From an uncultured Corynebacterium sp. (lineage in GTDB: Bacteria > Actinomycetota > Actinomycetes > Mycobacteriales > Mycobacteriaceae): a stretch of DNA of 40,162 nucleotides. The notes below the pieces were generated by a model that had not been told where the DNA came from, did not search any database, and saw only the letters and a list, made by a program, of their open reading frames with translations. The position numbers and the translations under genes are program-made. This document shows positions 7,487 through 16,111 of the stretch, piece by piece (the stretch's first letter is position 1; the number at the start of each line of letters is the position of its first letter). Where the stretch lies: the NCBI RefSeq assembly GCF_943914015.1, contig NZ_CALUAK010000009.1:1-40162 (forward strand), given 5' to 3'.

Positions 7487-8644
7487 ATGGTGGCCATGGA
7501 GTTTTTTCCGGAGGTAGCGATTATCGGCGCAGGCCCAGCTGGGTCGGCTGCAGCAATTCATCTACAGGACAAGGACGTGCTGCTTATCGACAGTGCGGAG
7601 TTTCCTCGCGACAAGACATGCGGCGATGGTCTCACTCCCCGCGCGATGCGTGAGCTTTCCGCGCTCGGCATCGAGCTGCCGTTTAGAACTCTCGGCCTGA
7701 AGCTCCACGGCTTCGGTCGCACCGCGGAGATTCCGTGGGATTGGGGCGACGGTTCGGCGATGCGCCGGCACGAATTCGATGCCCTGCTGTACGACCGCGC
7801 TCCTGCCCAGAAACTCACGGGTGTCGCCACCTCGCCGGTCGTGGAAAATGGTCGCGTCGTTCGCTTTTCTGTGGGCGAGCATGTCGTGCACCCGCGCGTG
7901 GTACTGGTTGCCGACGGCGTCCGCTCCACCTTCGGCACACAACTGGGCCGCACATGGCACAAGCAGCAGGTCTACGGCATCGCTGCCCGCAGTTACTGCA
8001 CCTCCACTCGCGCCTCCGAACCGTGGATTCACTCCCACTTCGGAGATCTGCCCGGTTACGGCTGGTTTTTCCCGCTTGTCGACGCCGCGAACGTCGGCTG
8101 TGGAGCCCTTTCCACCGCGGCTCGCCCCGCCAAGCTGAATACGAAAAAGCTGCTCCGCTCCTACGCGTCTTCTATTCGGGACGACTTCGGGCTCGGGGAA
8201 CCCACCTCCGTCACCTCTGCGGCCCTACCCATGGGCGGATCCGTCTCCGGGGTGTCGGGCCGCAACTGGGCCCTACTTGGCGATTCCGCCTGCTGCGTCA
8301 ATCCCTTAAACGGCGAAGGCATCGACTACGCACTGGAAACGGCCCGACTCGCAGCATCCTTAATTGACGAGGACCTGCGCGTGTGGCCCTCCGTCCTCCG
8401 CGAGCACTACGGCGAAACGTTTGCGCTTGCCCGCAGCCTTGCCAAGCTGCTCACCTACCCCCGCATGCTCCCGACATTTGGCCCACTCGCCTTCCGCACA
8501 CCACTGCGCCGGTTGCTCATGCCCACCGTCGCCCGCGCAATGGGCAACCTCATCGACGACGCAGATCGGGACATCGCAGCCCGCGCCTGGCACGCCGCCG
8601 GCAAGGCAGCTCGGTCCTTCAACACGGCGCCGCTCTGGGGATAG
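7487..8644 (+). CDS. menJ: FAD-dependent geranylgeranyl-reductase family protein, MenJ-like
   Basis: A 385-residue flavoprotein. The N-terminus has the dinucleotide-binding motif VAIIGAGPAGSAAAIHL, then FPRDKTCGDGLTPRA, the family's conserved CGDG region. GDSACCVNPLNGEGIDYALETA near residues 265-285 is the second FAD motif. In mycobacteria MenJ saturates one isoprene unit of the menaquinone side chain. The diverging polyprenyl synthase and nearby menG support that role, though the family also includes other geranylgeranyl reductases. The ATG at 7487 has CAGGG six bases upstream; a second ATG at 7496 is an alternative. The 3' end is followed by repeat array C. Confidence 0.82.
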   Translation: MVAMEFFPEVAIIGAGPAGSAAAIHLQDKDVLLIDSAEFPRDKTCGDGLTPRAMRELSALGIELPFRTLGLKLHGFGRTAEIPWDWGDGSAMRRHEFDALLYDRAPAQKLTGVATSPVVENGRVVRFSVGEHVVHPRVVLVADGVRSTFGTQLGRTWHKQQVYGIAARSYCTSTRASEPWIHSHFGDLPGYGWFFPLVDAANVGCGALSTAARPAKLNTKKLLRSYASSIRDDFGLGEPTSVTSAALPMGGSVSGVSGRNWALLGDSACCVNPLNGEGIDYALETARLAASLIDEDLRVWPSVLREHYGETFALARSLAKLLTYPRMLPTFGPLAFRTPLRRLLMPTVARAMGNLIDDADRDIAARAWHAAGKAARSFNTAPLWG

Positions 8645-8664
8645 GCTCTTATCGCGTCGGCACT

Positions 8665-8933
8665 GCGGCCCATCCCGTTGCTGCTGCTCCTGCTTTGGCA
8701 ACGGATGGGCCGTAATCGGTGTCCGTACGTGATGGAGTGCGGCCCATCCCCTGCCGACACGTGAGATCCAAGCACAGGTTGGTCCGCACTGCGGATAGGC
8801 GGGGTTGGAAGGCGGCCCATCGGTGGCAGGCAACTAACGATTCTGTGTGGGATGGGCCGTGTTTGGGACGACTAGATACGCGAAGCGGCCCATCTGTTGC
8901 CAACCGGAAAGAGGCTGGCGGGAGATGGGCCGC
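8665..8933 (+). repeat. Repeat array C: four arm-core-arm units with 73-74 bp period
   Basis: Left arms GCGGCCCATC are at 8665, 8739, 8812 and 8885, giving steps of 74, 73 and 73 bp. Right arms are at 8704, 8778, 8851 and 8924, always 39 bp later. Three right arms are GATGGGCCGT or GATGGGCCGC; the second is degenerate (GTTGGTCCGC) but in register. This is the most regular array. It fills the 8645-8960 gap between the convergent genes menJ and menG, where I see nothing else. Confidence 0.92.
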
Positions 8934-8960
8934 AAAAGATGCTGCAGGGCCGCGGAGTGG

Positions 8961-9647
8961 TTAGGGCTTGATGGCTGAGTGCATGGCGGTAATGCCGAAG
9001 GTGAGGTTTTGCCACCCGCAGTCCGTCCACCCGTTGGCGTTCACGATGGAGGCGAGATCCTCCTGGTTGGGCCAGGCGCGGATGGATTCGGCAAGATACT
9101 CGTAGGCTTCGCCGTTGGAAGAGACCTGCTTGGCCACCAGGGGCAGGATCCGCATGAGGTATTCCTTGTAGACGAAGGAGAATACCGGGAGGATCGGGGT
9201 GGAAAACTCGGCAATCGTCAGGCGGCCACCGGGTTTGGTGACGCGGGCCATCTCGCGGAGGGCCTGGCCTGTGTCCTGGATGTTGCGGAGGCCGAAAGAG
9301 ATGGTGACGGCATCGAAGGTGTCGTCGGCAAAAGGAAGATTCATGCCGTCGCCTACAACCTTAGGGACATGGCGGTGGGCTCCCGCGGCGAGCATGCCCT
9401 GGGAAAAGTCGCAGGCCACGCACCAGGCGCCGGACTTAGCTAATTCCTCAGTGGACACGGCGCTGCCAGCGGCCAGGTCCAGAACCTTCTCCCCCGGTTT
9501 GAGGGCGAGGCGCTCGCGGACGCGACGGCGCCACATGCGATCCTGACCGAAGCTCAGGATCGTATTCGTGATGTCGTAGTTTTTGCCCACGTCATCGAAC
9601 ATGCGGGCAACGTCGGACGGGTCTTTTTCTAGGGTTGCTTTAGCCAC
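8961..9647 (-). CDS. menG: Demethylmenaquinone methyltransferase
   Basis: A 228-residue SAM-dependent methyltransferase of the UbiE/MenG family that catalyses the last step of menaquinone synthesis, C-methylation of demethylmenaquinone. Visible hallmarks are MFDDVGKNYDITNTILSFGQDRMWRR near the N-terminus (family signature), the SAM-binding VLDLAAGSAVSTEEL, and ITISFGLRN-type motif VTISFGLRNIQDT with LREMARVTKPGGRL. The start is a GTG at 9645-9647, 15 bp after the mgtA stop, with no clear ribosome site, which suggests translational coupling. It is the last gene of the menC-menD-DUF3592-mgtA-menG unit. Confidence 0.95.
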   Translation of the reverse strand: MAKATLEKDPSDVARMFDDVGKNYDITNTILSFGQDRMWRRRVRERLALKPGEKVLDLAAGSAVSTEELAKSGAWCVACDFSQGMLAAGAHRHVPKVVGDGMNLPFADDTFDAVTISFGLRNIQDTGQALREMARVTKPGGRLTIAEFSTPILPVFSFVYKEYLMRILPLVAKQVSSNGEAYEYLAESIRAWPNQEDLASIVNANGWTDCGWQNLTFGITAMHSAIKP

Positions 9648-9662
9648 AAATGACTAGTCTAG

Positions 9663-10868
9663 TCAGACACGCGCTCCGAGAGCTTTCGCGGCCCAACGGG
9701 GCAACTCGGGGATGGGGCCGAAGAAGGTGAGCGGGACGCGGCGGGACTGCTCGATGACGGCGGTGTAGTGCTTGACCAGCTGGGTGCAGAGGTTTTCCCA
9801 GGTCTTGGGGCGCACACCGTCGCGGGCGGCCTGGCGCATGCGGGTGTAATGGCGGGGGTCGATGATGGTGTCGAGGGTGGAGGACAGTTTCTGCTCGAAG
9901 GTATCGACGTCGAGAAGGTATCCGTCAACACCCTCGGTGATGAGGTCGATGGGGCCACCGGCGCGGGGGCCGATGACGGGAACACCAGAGGCGAGCGCCT
10001 CCTGGATTGTCTGGCAGAATGTCTCGAACTCACCGGTGTGGACGAAAACGTCGAAGCTGGCGTAGGCCTCGGCAAGGTCCTCACCGGAGAGCGCTCCTGT
10101 GAAAACTGCGTTGGGACAAGCGTCGACAAGCGAATCATGATCGGGACCGGAACCGACGATGACCACCTGAACATCAGGACGGGCATCGAGAACGCGGAGG
10201 CGGCGGACGCCCTTTTCGGCGGCGAGACGGCCGACGAAACCGACGATGACCTTCGTGCCCTCGGGGTCCCAGGTGAGGCGAAGAGCGTCGGAACGCTTGG
10301 AAGGATGGAAGCGGACCGTGTCCACACCGCGGCCCCAGTGATAAATGTTGTGGATGCCGTGAGCCTCGAGCTCAGCGATGGACATGGAGCTGGGGGCGAG
10401 CGTGCGCTGGCACATGTTGTGGATGTACCGCGTCCATTCCCAGACAGCCGTAGCGAGCAGCGTGAAGTGGTACTTCGTGGCGAAACCGGCGACATCCGTT
10501 TGGTAGATCGCGATGGCGGGGATGCGCAGCTGACGGGCCGCAATCGCGCCGGCCGCACCGAGGACAAACGGGCTGGCGAGATGCACGACATCCGGCTTGA
10601 ACTTCGCAAGCGCGCGGGCGACGGCGGTGGTGGGGACACCGACGGGGAGGGAGTTGATGCCGGGGAACATGATGGTAGGGACGCGGACGATGGGGTACCC
10701 CTCGTACTCGGCGACCTCCTCTTCGTGGCCACGGGCTCCCGGCGCGATGACGAGCGCCTCATGGCCCTCGCGGCGGAGATGTTCAAGGACACGCAGGACC
10801 GAATTGGTCACTCCATTGATGTTTGGCAGAAACGCTTCCGCCACAATCGCAACTCGCATAACGGCCAT
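9663..10868 (-). CDS. mgtA: GT4 mannosyltransferase, MgtA/PimB-like
   Basis: A 401-residue GT-B glycosyltransferase, family 4. The N-terminal domain begins RVAIVAEAFLPNINGVTNSV, with the glycine-containing acceptor loop. The C-terminal nucleotide-sugar domain has VGFVGRLAAEKGV and the EX7E-type motif GEFETFCQTIQEALASG. In mycobacteria and C. glutamicum the gene between menD/DUF3592 and menG encodes MgtA, a GDP-mannose-dependent enzyme that mannosylates a glucuronosyl-diacylglycerol glycolipid; it was formerly called PimB. Synteny here is the same, so that role is likely, but PimB-type specificity cannot be excluded from sequence alone. The ATG at 10868 has GGGGAG seven bases upstream. Confidence 0.87.
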   Translation of the reverse strand: MAVMRVAIVAEAFLPNINGVTNSVLRVLEHLRREGHEALVIAPGARGHEEEVAEYEGYPIVRVPTIMFPGINSLPVGVPTTAVARALAKFKPDVVHLASPFVLGAAGAIAARQLRIPAIAIYQTDVAGFATKYHFTLLATAVWEWTRYIHNMCQRTLAPSSMSIAELEAHGIHNIYHWGRGVDTVRFHPSKRSDALRLTWDPEGTKVIVGFVGRLAAEKGVRRLRVLDARPDVQVVIVGSGPDHDSLVDACPNAVFTGALSGEDLAEAYASFDVFVHTGEFETFCQTIQEALASGVPVIGPRAGGPIDLITEGVDGYLLDVDTFEQKLSSTLDTIIDPRHYTRMRQAARDGVRPKTWENLCTQLVKHYTAVIEQSRRVPLTFFGPIPELPRWAAKALGARV

Positions 10869-10905
10869 TATGCACTCCCCGCCTGAAAACTATGTGGAAG
10901 AAAAG

Positions 10906-11343
10906 TTAAATGTTGGTGACGTTTTGGTTCCGTTCTTGGGGTCGCCGACGAGACGCGAAGGCCACAATCGCGAACAAAAGCGCAGCTACAGCGGATGCGA
11001 CGGCGAAAATCGACAGCGCGGGCCGAAATGCAAGAGTCCAATCACGCCCGTCCACCTTGACCACATCTGGGCGCGCGGAGTTGTACGTCACCCACACGCG
11101 CTGCCCCTCATTGAGCCCCGTGGGATACAAAAGACCCAGCTCAGGACTCTGCAGAGCGCCGTGAACATCCTGGAAATCGATGGCAGTGCGAAGCGTTCCC
11201 ACCGAGGTCACGCGCGCAAGGGAACGCACGGGGGCCTCGTTGATGAGGCGATCATTCATGTACGCGCCGCCGACCATCGCCACGCTCATGATCGCCACGA
11301 GCACCCACGCGCCGATGATCGCCTGCTTGATTCTCCTGGTCAC
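10906..11343 (-). CDS. DUF3592-like membrane protein of the men operon
   Basis: A 145-residue protein with a transmembrane helix near each end (AIIGAWVLVAIMSVAMVGGAY and LSIFAVASAVAALLFAIVAFA). The extracytoplasmic middle carries VWVTYNSARPDVVKVDGRDW, the kind of V-Y-P-x-x-V-x-V pattern found in DUF3592. It corresponds by position to the uncharacterised gene between menD and mgtA in mycobacteria. The GTG start (11341-11343) overlaps the menD stop in a GTGA, so the two are translationally coupled. Function is unknown; retention in the operon hints at a link to quinone or glycolipid assembly. Confidence 0.8.
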   Translation of the reverse strand: MTRRIKQAIIGAWVLVAIMSVAMVGGAYMNDRLINEAPVRSLARVTSVGTLRTAIDFQDVHGALQSPELGLLYPTGLNEGQRVWVTYNSARPDVVKVDGRDWTLAFRPALSIFAVASAVAALLFAIVAFASRRRPQERNQNVTNI

Positions 11344-12878
11344 ACGTGCATCCTCGCACGCATGCTGGCGTGAATATCCCGCAGGTTGTCGCGGTCGGTG
11401 ACCGCCTCGATGATGCGGATGCCCGTGGGCTCGCGCTCAAGCTCTTCTTGCAGGCTGGGCAAGTCCACGACCTTGGTGTATTCGATGCCGTAGGCCTCGG
11501 CGATGTGGGCGATGTCGACATCGGTGTGCGGAGTGCCAAAGAACGGCTCGAACGCGTCCCGATACTCCGGCGCACCCTGCTCCAGGGTCTCGAAAATGCC
11601 GCCACCGTTGTCGTTTGCCACCACGATGGTGAGGTTTTCCGGGCGCGGGGAGCCGTCCACAATGAGGAGGCCGCCGACGTCGTGGAGGAAGGTGACATCG
11701 CCAAGGAGGGCAACGGTTCGGGGCGCGGTCGGTGCCGTCGGGTCACTTGATTGGTGCGCGAGCGCAACACCGATCGCCTGGCTCACGCTGCCGTCGATTC
11801 CCGCAGCTCCGCGCGGAGAGTAGGTGTCCACGCCCTCAAACGGCAGCCCCGCCAGATGAATATCCCGGATCGGGTTGGACGCTCCGACGAACAAGGCATT
11901 TGTCTGGTACAGCGAATCTGCCACCGCCGCAGCAACGGTCAGACCCGTGAACTGTTCCAGCTGCTCACGGACGGATTCAGCGCCAAGCTCGCTGGCCGCA
12001 TCGAGGATCTTCAACCACTCGTCACGGGGTTGACCTGTAACCTTCAGCTCCGTCGCAATCTCCTGCGCGGTGTCCTCCGGATCCGTCACATAGTGCTCCC
12101 CCGGCTGCTTGACGACGATCTTCGGCACCTCGTTGGTGAGCTTCATCACGTCGCGATGCAGCGTCGGATGCCCCACAACCACGATCTGCTCTGGCTTGTC
12201 TAGCTGGTCAAACATCGCCGCAGCCAAGGGATGCACCGGGTGATACGGGGCCGGCACGGTGGGTTCAGCCAGCGTGGGCACATCCTCCAACCCCGGAATT
12301 TCCTTCGCCCCATCACCCGCAATAACCAGGGTGTTCTTGGAAATATCGATGCTCACTTCACGCTTTTCGACGCCCGGTCGCTCCCACGTCCCCACTGTCG
12401 CCTCCGGGCTCTCGGCTGGGCCCACAAGTGGCACGTCAAACGGAACATTGATATGCACCTGCTGATACTCCAGCGCCTCACCCACCGAAGAAACCGTCGG
12501 CGCATACGGCTCAAACAGATTCTTCTGCACGATCGTCTGGCTTGCACCCTTGCCCACGTAGCGCTCGGGGCGATCCGCAGACAGGACGACAAACGGCGTC
12601 GCCGAATAGTAGGCCTCCACCATCGCTGGTAGACAGTTAGCAACCGCCGTGCCGGAGGTGGTAACCACGGGAACGGGCCGACCGGTCACCCGGGCCATTC
12701 CCAGGGCCGTGAAAGAAGCGGACCTTTCGTCGATACGCGAATGAACCCTGAGCGAGGATTCCGCAAACGCCAAAGCCAACGGCGCGTTCCGCGAACCCGG
12801 GCAGTACACCACGTCCGTCACCCCCGACTTTGCGAGGTCCGCCACAATCTGTTTAGCCAACTCCGGTGAACTAGTCAT
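11340..12878 (-). CDS. menD: SEPHCHC synthase (menaquinone)
   Basis: A 512-residue thiamine-diphosphate enzyme that joins isochorismate and 2-oxoglutarate to give 2-succinyl-5-enolpyruvyl-6-hydroxy-3-cyclohexene-1-carboxylate. The N-terminus has the MenD signature VVYCPGSRNAPLALAF and RIDERSASFTALGMA. VTTSGTAVANCLPAMVEAYYS and LSADRPERYVGKGASQTI follow. In the C-terminal half SPRGAAGIDGSVSQAIGVA and LLGDVTFLHDVGGL (with NDNGGGIFETLEQG) form the ThDP/Mg site. I chose the ATG at 12876-12878 because it overlaps the menC stop (ATGA); the reading frame extends further upstream, but inside menC. Confidence 0.96.
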   Translation of the reverse strand: MTSSPELAKQIVADLAKSGVTDVVYCPGSRNAPLALAFAESSLRVHSRIDERSASFTALGMARVTGRPVPVVTTSGTAVANCLPAMVEAYYSATPFVVLSADRPERYVGKGASQTIVQKNLFEPYAPTVSSVGEALEYQQVHINVPFDVPLVGPAESPEATVGTWERPGVEKREVSIDISKNTLVIAGDGAKEIPGLEDVPTLAEPTVPAPYHPVHPLAAAMFDQLDKPEQIVVVGHPTLHRDVMKLTNEVPKIVVKQPGEHYVTDPEDTAQEIATELKVTGQPRDEWLKILDAASELGAESVREQLEQFTGLTVAAAVADSLYQTNALFVGASNPIRDIHLAGLPFEGVDTYSPRGAAGIDGSVSQAIGVALAHQSSDPTAPTAPRTVALLGDVTFLHDVGGLLIVDGSPRPENLTIVVANDNGGGIFETLEQGAPEYRDAFEPFFGTPHTDVDIAHIAEAYGIEYTKVVDLPSLQEELEREPTGIRIIEAVTDRDNLRDIHASMRARMHV

Positions 12879-13801
12879 GACCCCGATTGTAAATAACCCA
12901 GGCACTCCTTTAAACGCCGATGCCAAAAGTCCTCGTTTGTGCACGTGGGAAAGTTCGTCGGGACGACGGGGGTGACATCGATTTCCCCGTCAACTATTTG
13001 CCGACGCTCAGCCACGTCCTCATAGAAAAACCCGCCCGTGCCCAGGCCCGCCGCAGGCTGCACTTCTTGGGCCGCAGCAGTTGCCAAGCAGGCATACATT
13101 CCCACCGCCGTCTCCAGCGCACTGGACACCGTCACTCGCAGGCCCAGGTCTTTTTCCACCCTCAGCACATTCGTCGGGCCACCCATCGGTTGACACTTGA
13201 GGATCGCGTAGTCCACGCGGCCCTTCACCTTCAGCGGGTCACTTTCCTTCCGGATACTCTCGTCCGCCGCCACCTTCACGTACGGCCTCACCTGCTCCAA
13301 CTCTTCGACGGTGGCACACGGCTGCTCCATGTACTCCAGTGACCCGAGCTTCTTCGCAGCCTCAATCGCCTGCTCCACCGACCAGCCACGATTGGCATCC
13401 ACGCGGATCGTCGCTTCCGGCATGAGACGGCGCACCTCAGCCACTCGCTCCACATCGTCCTTCAGGCTCTGACCAGGCTCTGCCACCTTCACCTTCACCG
13501 TCTTCACCCCCGGGAAGCGGGCCAGAATGCTTTCCACCTCAGACGCTTTCACCGCCGGGACGGTTCCGTTGACCTGCACTTTCTGGCGTTTGGAGGCAGG
13601 AACCCCGGTGAACGCTACCTCCAGCGCACACTTCAGCCACGTTGCCGCCTCCGGGGTCTCGTACTCCAGAAACGGGGACCACTCCGCCCAGCCCTTCGGC
13701 CCCTCAATGAGCATGGCTTCCCGGTGAGTTATTCCGCGGAACTTGATCATCGGCAAATCCACGACCCGCGCCCGCTGCGCAATCTCCTCAAACGTATACA
13801 T
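12875..13801 (-). CDS. menC: o-Succinylbenzoate synthase
   Basis: A 308-residue enolase-superfamily enzyme that dehydrates the MenD/MenH product to o-succinylbenzoate. Visible catalytic elements are the KxK-type TVKVKVAEPG, the metal ligands in RVDANRGW, EYMEQP and VAADESIR, and the second lysine in AILKCQPMGG. The ATG at 13799-13801 is preceded by GGGAA. The frame stays open about 360 bases further upstream, but that stretch translates repeat array D and has no enolase similarity, so I rejected the longer start. It is first in the operon, coupled to menD by ATGA. Array D begins about 30 bp before its start. Confidence 0.95.
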   Translation of the reverse strand: MYTFEEIAQRARVVDLPMIKFRGITHREAMLIEGPKGWAEWSPFLEYETPEAATWLKCALEVAFTGVPASKRQKVQVNGTVPAVKASEVESILARFPGVKTVKVKVAEPGQSLKDDVERVAEVRRLMPEATIRVDANRGWSVEQAIEAAKKLGSLEYMEQPCATVEELEQVRPYVKVAADESIRKESDPLKVKGRVDYAILKCQPMGGPTNVLRVEKDLGLRVTVSSALETAVGMYACLATAAAQEVQPAAGLGTGGFFYEDVAERRQIVDGEIDVTPVVPTNFPTCTNEDFWHRRLKECLGYLQSGS

Positions 13802-13832
13802 GCTTCCCAGGGTATCGCTAGTCGAATCTTTC

Positions 13833-14131
13833 CCGGCCCAAGCGCTGCGTACAGCCGGGTGGCGAGGCGCGGTTGGGCCGCATTCAGTGCGGGGCGCTAC
13901 TGCTGGTGAGTGTTGGCTCTGGCGCTTTCGTCGGAACGCGGCCCGTCCGGTAGCGGATCCGCGGGGTTTGGGGGCAGATGCGCCGCGTTGTGGATTGGTT
14001 GATACGAAATGCGGCCCAAGCGCTAACCGATGCCCGACTTTTTGCTCGCGATGGGCTGCAAACGATGAAGGGCGCTTCGAATGCGGCCCAAGAGGGGGTG
14101 AAAGCCACCACGCTGACGAGACCCGGGCCAC
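13833..14131 (+). repeat. Repeat array D: four arm-core-arm units upstream of menC
   Basis: Left arms are at 13833 (CCGGCCCAAG), 13938, 14011 and 14083; steps are 105, 73 and 72 bp. Right arms are at 13872 (GTTGGGCCGC), 13977 (GATGCGCCGC), 14050 (GATGGGCTGC) and 14122 (degenerate, core GGGCCAC), each exactly 39 bp after its left arm. The array sits between divergent genes, so it is upstream of both menC and the 14306 gene, which argues against a simple terminator role. Confidence 0.87.
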
Positions 14132-14305
14132 TTTGTGAACAGAATCGAACAAGACACACAACTACAGATAATATTTTGGGAATTTCTTGTGTTTTACATG
14201 CATGTTTGGATAGTTCGAAAGTGAGTGTGGATGTCATAGTTTATGGTGTGAGCAAGGCACTACACCACCACGCCAAAACCACACGAACCAAAGGGGAAAT
14301 ACACC
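14132..14305 (+). other. AT-rich leader ahead of the nuclease-like orphan
   Basis: This 174-bp stretch is visibly more AT-rich than its surroundings. It holds the palindrome ACATGCATGT (14196-14205). A hairpin TGGTGT (14244-14249) / ACACCA (14262-14267) with a 12-base loop lies closer to the gene. A GGGGA stands about nine bases before the ATG at 14306. The two inverted repeats could be operators, but no known site is recognised, and no promoter can be fixed with confidence. Confidence 0.45.
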
Positions 14306-15178
14306 ATGGAGACCGGGTACTACCGCACACAGGAATTGGGGATGACCCAAAGCCACATCCGCAAGAAAATGAAGGAGGGAAAGCTGTTCCGGGTCCGGAG
14401 AGGCTGGTACTGCACACACGAACCGTCGATGCTGGATCAGCTCTTCGTCCTCCAGCTCATGCATCCAGAATTGGTTTTCAGCGGGAAAACGGCCCTCGCG
14501 CTGCACCTGAGGGAGATACCGGAAGGGGATATCGAGGCGCTCATTCCCAAAAACAAGAGGATCCCGAACATTAAAGGCGTGAAGATCAAGAGATCACGCA
14601 GCCTAAAGTCCGAGCCAGGGATGATCTTCAGGTGCGTTTCCATGCTTGAGGCTGCCATCACCATCGCCGAGGAGGAGCGACCACCGAACCTCATCGAGAA
14701 GCTCAACAAGTTCTACGCCAAGAAGCAGGGAAAACGCCAGTGGAATTTCGATATACAGAACGTGCGACGGAGGCACCTAGCCCACGTTGTGAAGAGGGAC
14801 TTCCGGCTCGTGCTCCCCGGGGCTTACTCCAACCAAGAGCTGCGGGTGGGACAAGGACTTGTTCGCAGGGGGTACGAGGTGGAGCTGAGCTTTAAAGTCA
14901 ACGGGTACATGTTCGATATCAGGATCGGCAAGACGGACCTTTTGGTGGAACTGGATTCGTTTATGTACCACGAGGGCGAAGGACATAAGAGGACGTTTCA
15001 AACGGATCGGTGGAAACAAAACGCCGCAACAATGGGTGGGCTCCGTGTGCTGCGTTTTACGACCGACGACACATTCCATTATCTGGATCTGGTTCTCGAC
15101 GAAATCGAGCGAGCAGTTCATTTCCAGGAGACGGGCGTAACTGAGGTGTGGAAGGGCCTCAATCCGACAGCGGCCTGA
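14306..15178 (+). CDS. Orphan protein: AbiEi-like N-terminus plus DUF559/Vsr-like nuclease fold
   Basis: A 290-residue protein. Residues 1-35 (YRTQELGMTQSHIRKKMKEG, then FRVRRGWYC) resemble the small winged-helix domain seen in AbiEi-type antitoxin proteins. The C-terminal part has FDIRIGKTDLLVELDSFMYHE, then TDRWKQNAATMGGLRVLRFT. That arrangement (acidic residue in a strand, ELD, later R-x-x-x-x and VLRF) is typical of DUF559/Vsr-like PD-(D/E)XK endonuclease folds. No toxin partner is adjacent, as menB follows directly. It interrupts the men genes and sits beside repeat array D, so it may be an acquired accessory gene. The assignment is from motif recognition only. Confidence 0.65.
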   Translation: METGYYRTQELGMTQSHIRKKMKEGKLFRVRRGWYCTHEPSMLDQLFVLQLMHPELVFSGKTALALHLREIPEGDIEALIPKNKRIPNIKGVKIKRSRSLKSEPGMIFRCVSMLEAAITIAEEERPPNLIEKLNKFYAKKQGKRQWNFDIQNVRRRHLAHVVKRDFRLVLPGAYSNQELRVGQGLVRRGYEVELSFKVNGYMFDIRIGKTDLLVELDSFMYHEGEGHKRTFQTDRWKQNAATMGGLRVLRFTTDDTFHYLDLVLDEIERAVHFQETGVTEVWKGLNPTAA

Positions 15179-15183
15179 CCGTA

Positions 15184-15189
15184 TAGAGT
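15184..15189 (+). promoter_or_regulatory. -10 element for leaderless menB
   Basis: TAGAGT fits the actinobacterial TANNNT -10 box and ends seven bases before the menB ATG. Transcription would start at or next to the start codon. No clear ribosome site is present in the gap, which agrees with a leaderless mRNA. Confidence 0.5.
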
Positions 15190-15196
15190 TACAACC

Positions 15197-16111
15197 ATGA
15201 GTGAAAACCCGTTTGACCCGTCGCAATGGAAGCTTGTACCGGGCTTTGAGGAACTGACAGATATTACCTACCACCGCCACGTTGGCACTGAGCGCAAGGA
15301 TGGGATCGTGCGGATCGCATTCGATCGGCCGGAGGTGCGTAACGCGTTCCGCCCGCATACGGTGGATGAGCTCTACCGGGTGCTCGACCATGCACGCCAG
15401 ACACCGGATGTTGGCGTGGTGCTGCTCACCGGAAACGGTCCGAGCCCGAAGGATGGCGGCTGGGGCTTCTGCTCTGGTGGTGACCAGCGGATCCGTGGTC
15501 GCTCCGGCTACCAGTATGCCGAAGGCGAGACCGCAGATACTGTGGATAAGGCACGCGCAGGCCGCCTCCACATCCTGGAGGTGCAGCGGCTCATTCGCAA
15601 TATGCCGAAGGTTGTCATCGCCCTGGTGAATGGGTGGGCCGCCGGTGGCGGACACTCCCTCCACGTGGTGTGTGACCTGACGCTTGCCAGCGAGGAGGAA
15701 GCCAAGTTCAAGCAGACGGATGCGGACGTGGGATCCTTCGATGCCGGCTATGGCTCTGCCTACCTGGCCAAAATGATCGGTCAGAAGAAGGCACGTGAGA
15801 TCTTCTTCCTTGGTCGCACCTACTCGGCGCAGGAGATGAAGGAAATGGGAGCGGTCAACGAGGTTGTGCCGCACAAGGATCTGGAGAAGGTCGCTATCCA
15901 GTGGGCACGGGAGATCAATGGCAAGTCCCCCACTGCCCAGCGGATGCTGAAGTTTGCTTTCAACCTGGTGGATGACGGCCTCATGGGTCAGCAGGTGTTC
16001 GCGGGTGAAGCGACACGCCTTGCGTACATGACTGATGAGGCTGTGGAGGGCCGCGACAGCTTCCTGGAGAAGCGTGATCCGGACTGGTCAGAGTTCCCCT
16101 TCTACTACTGA
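15197..16111 (+). CDS. menB: 1,4-Dihydroxy-2-naphthoyl-CoA synthase
   Basis: A 304-residue crotonase-family enzyme that closes the second ring of the naphthoquinone from o-succinylbenzoyl-CoA. Crotonase features are RIAFDRPEVRNAFRPHTVDEL, the oxyanion-hole segments GWGFCSGGDQRIRG and NGWAAGGGHSLHVVCDLTLAS, and the MenB-specific DVGSFDAGYGSAYLA with its catalytic Asp. The C-terminus ends in WSEFPFYY, as in other MenB proteins. No ribosome site is seen before the ATG, and TAGAGT at 15184 suggests leaderless transcription. Its stop overlaps the menE start (TGATG). Confidence 0.97.
   Translation: MSENPFDPSQWKLVPGFEELTDITYHRHVGTERKDGIVRIAFDRPEVRNAFRPHTVDELYRVLDHARQTPDVGVVLLTGNGPSPKDGGWGFCSGGDQRIRGRSGYQYAEGETADTVDKARAGRLHILEVQRLIRNMPKVVIALVNGWAAGGGHSLHVVCDLTLASEEEAKFKQTDADVGSFDAGYGSAYLAKMIGQKKAREIFFLGRTYSAQEMKEMGAVNEVVPHKDLEKVAIQWAREINGKSPTAQRMLKFAFNLVDDGLMGQQVFAGEATRLAYMTDEAVEGRDSFLEKRDPDWSEFPFYY

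Noticed and set aside
8665..8933. CRISPR array
   Set aside because: The regular period is suggestive, but the conserved blocks are only about 10 bp in alternating inverted orientation, cores share a degenerate consensus rather than being unrelated spacers, and no cas genes are present.
12875..14161. Long N-terminal extension of MenC
   Set aside because: The extra residues are translated from array D and resemble no enolase-family sequence. The internal ATG at 13801 fits the usual MenC N-terminus.
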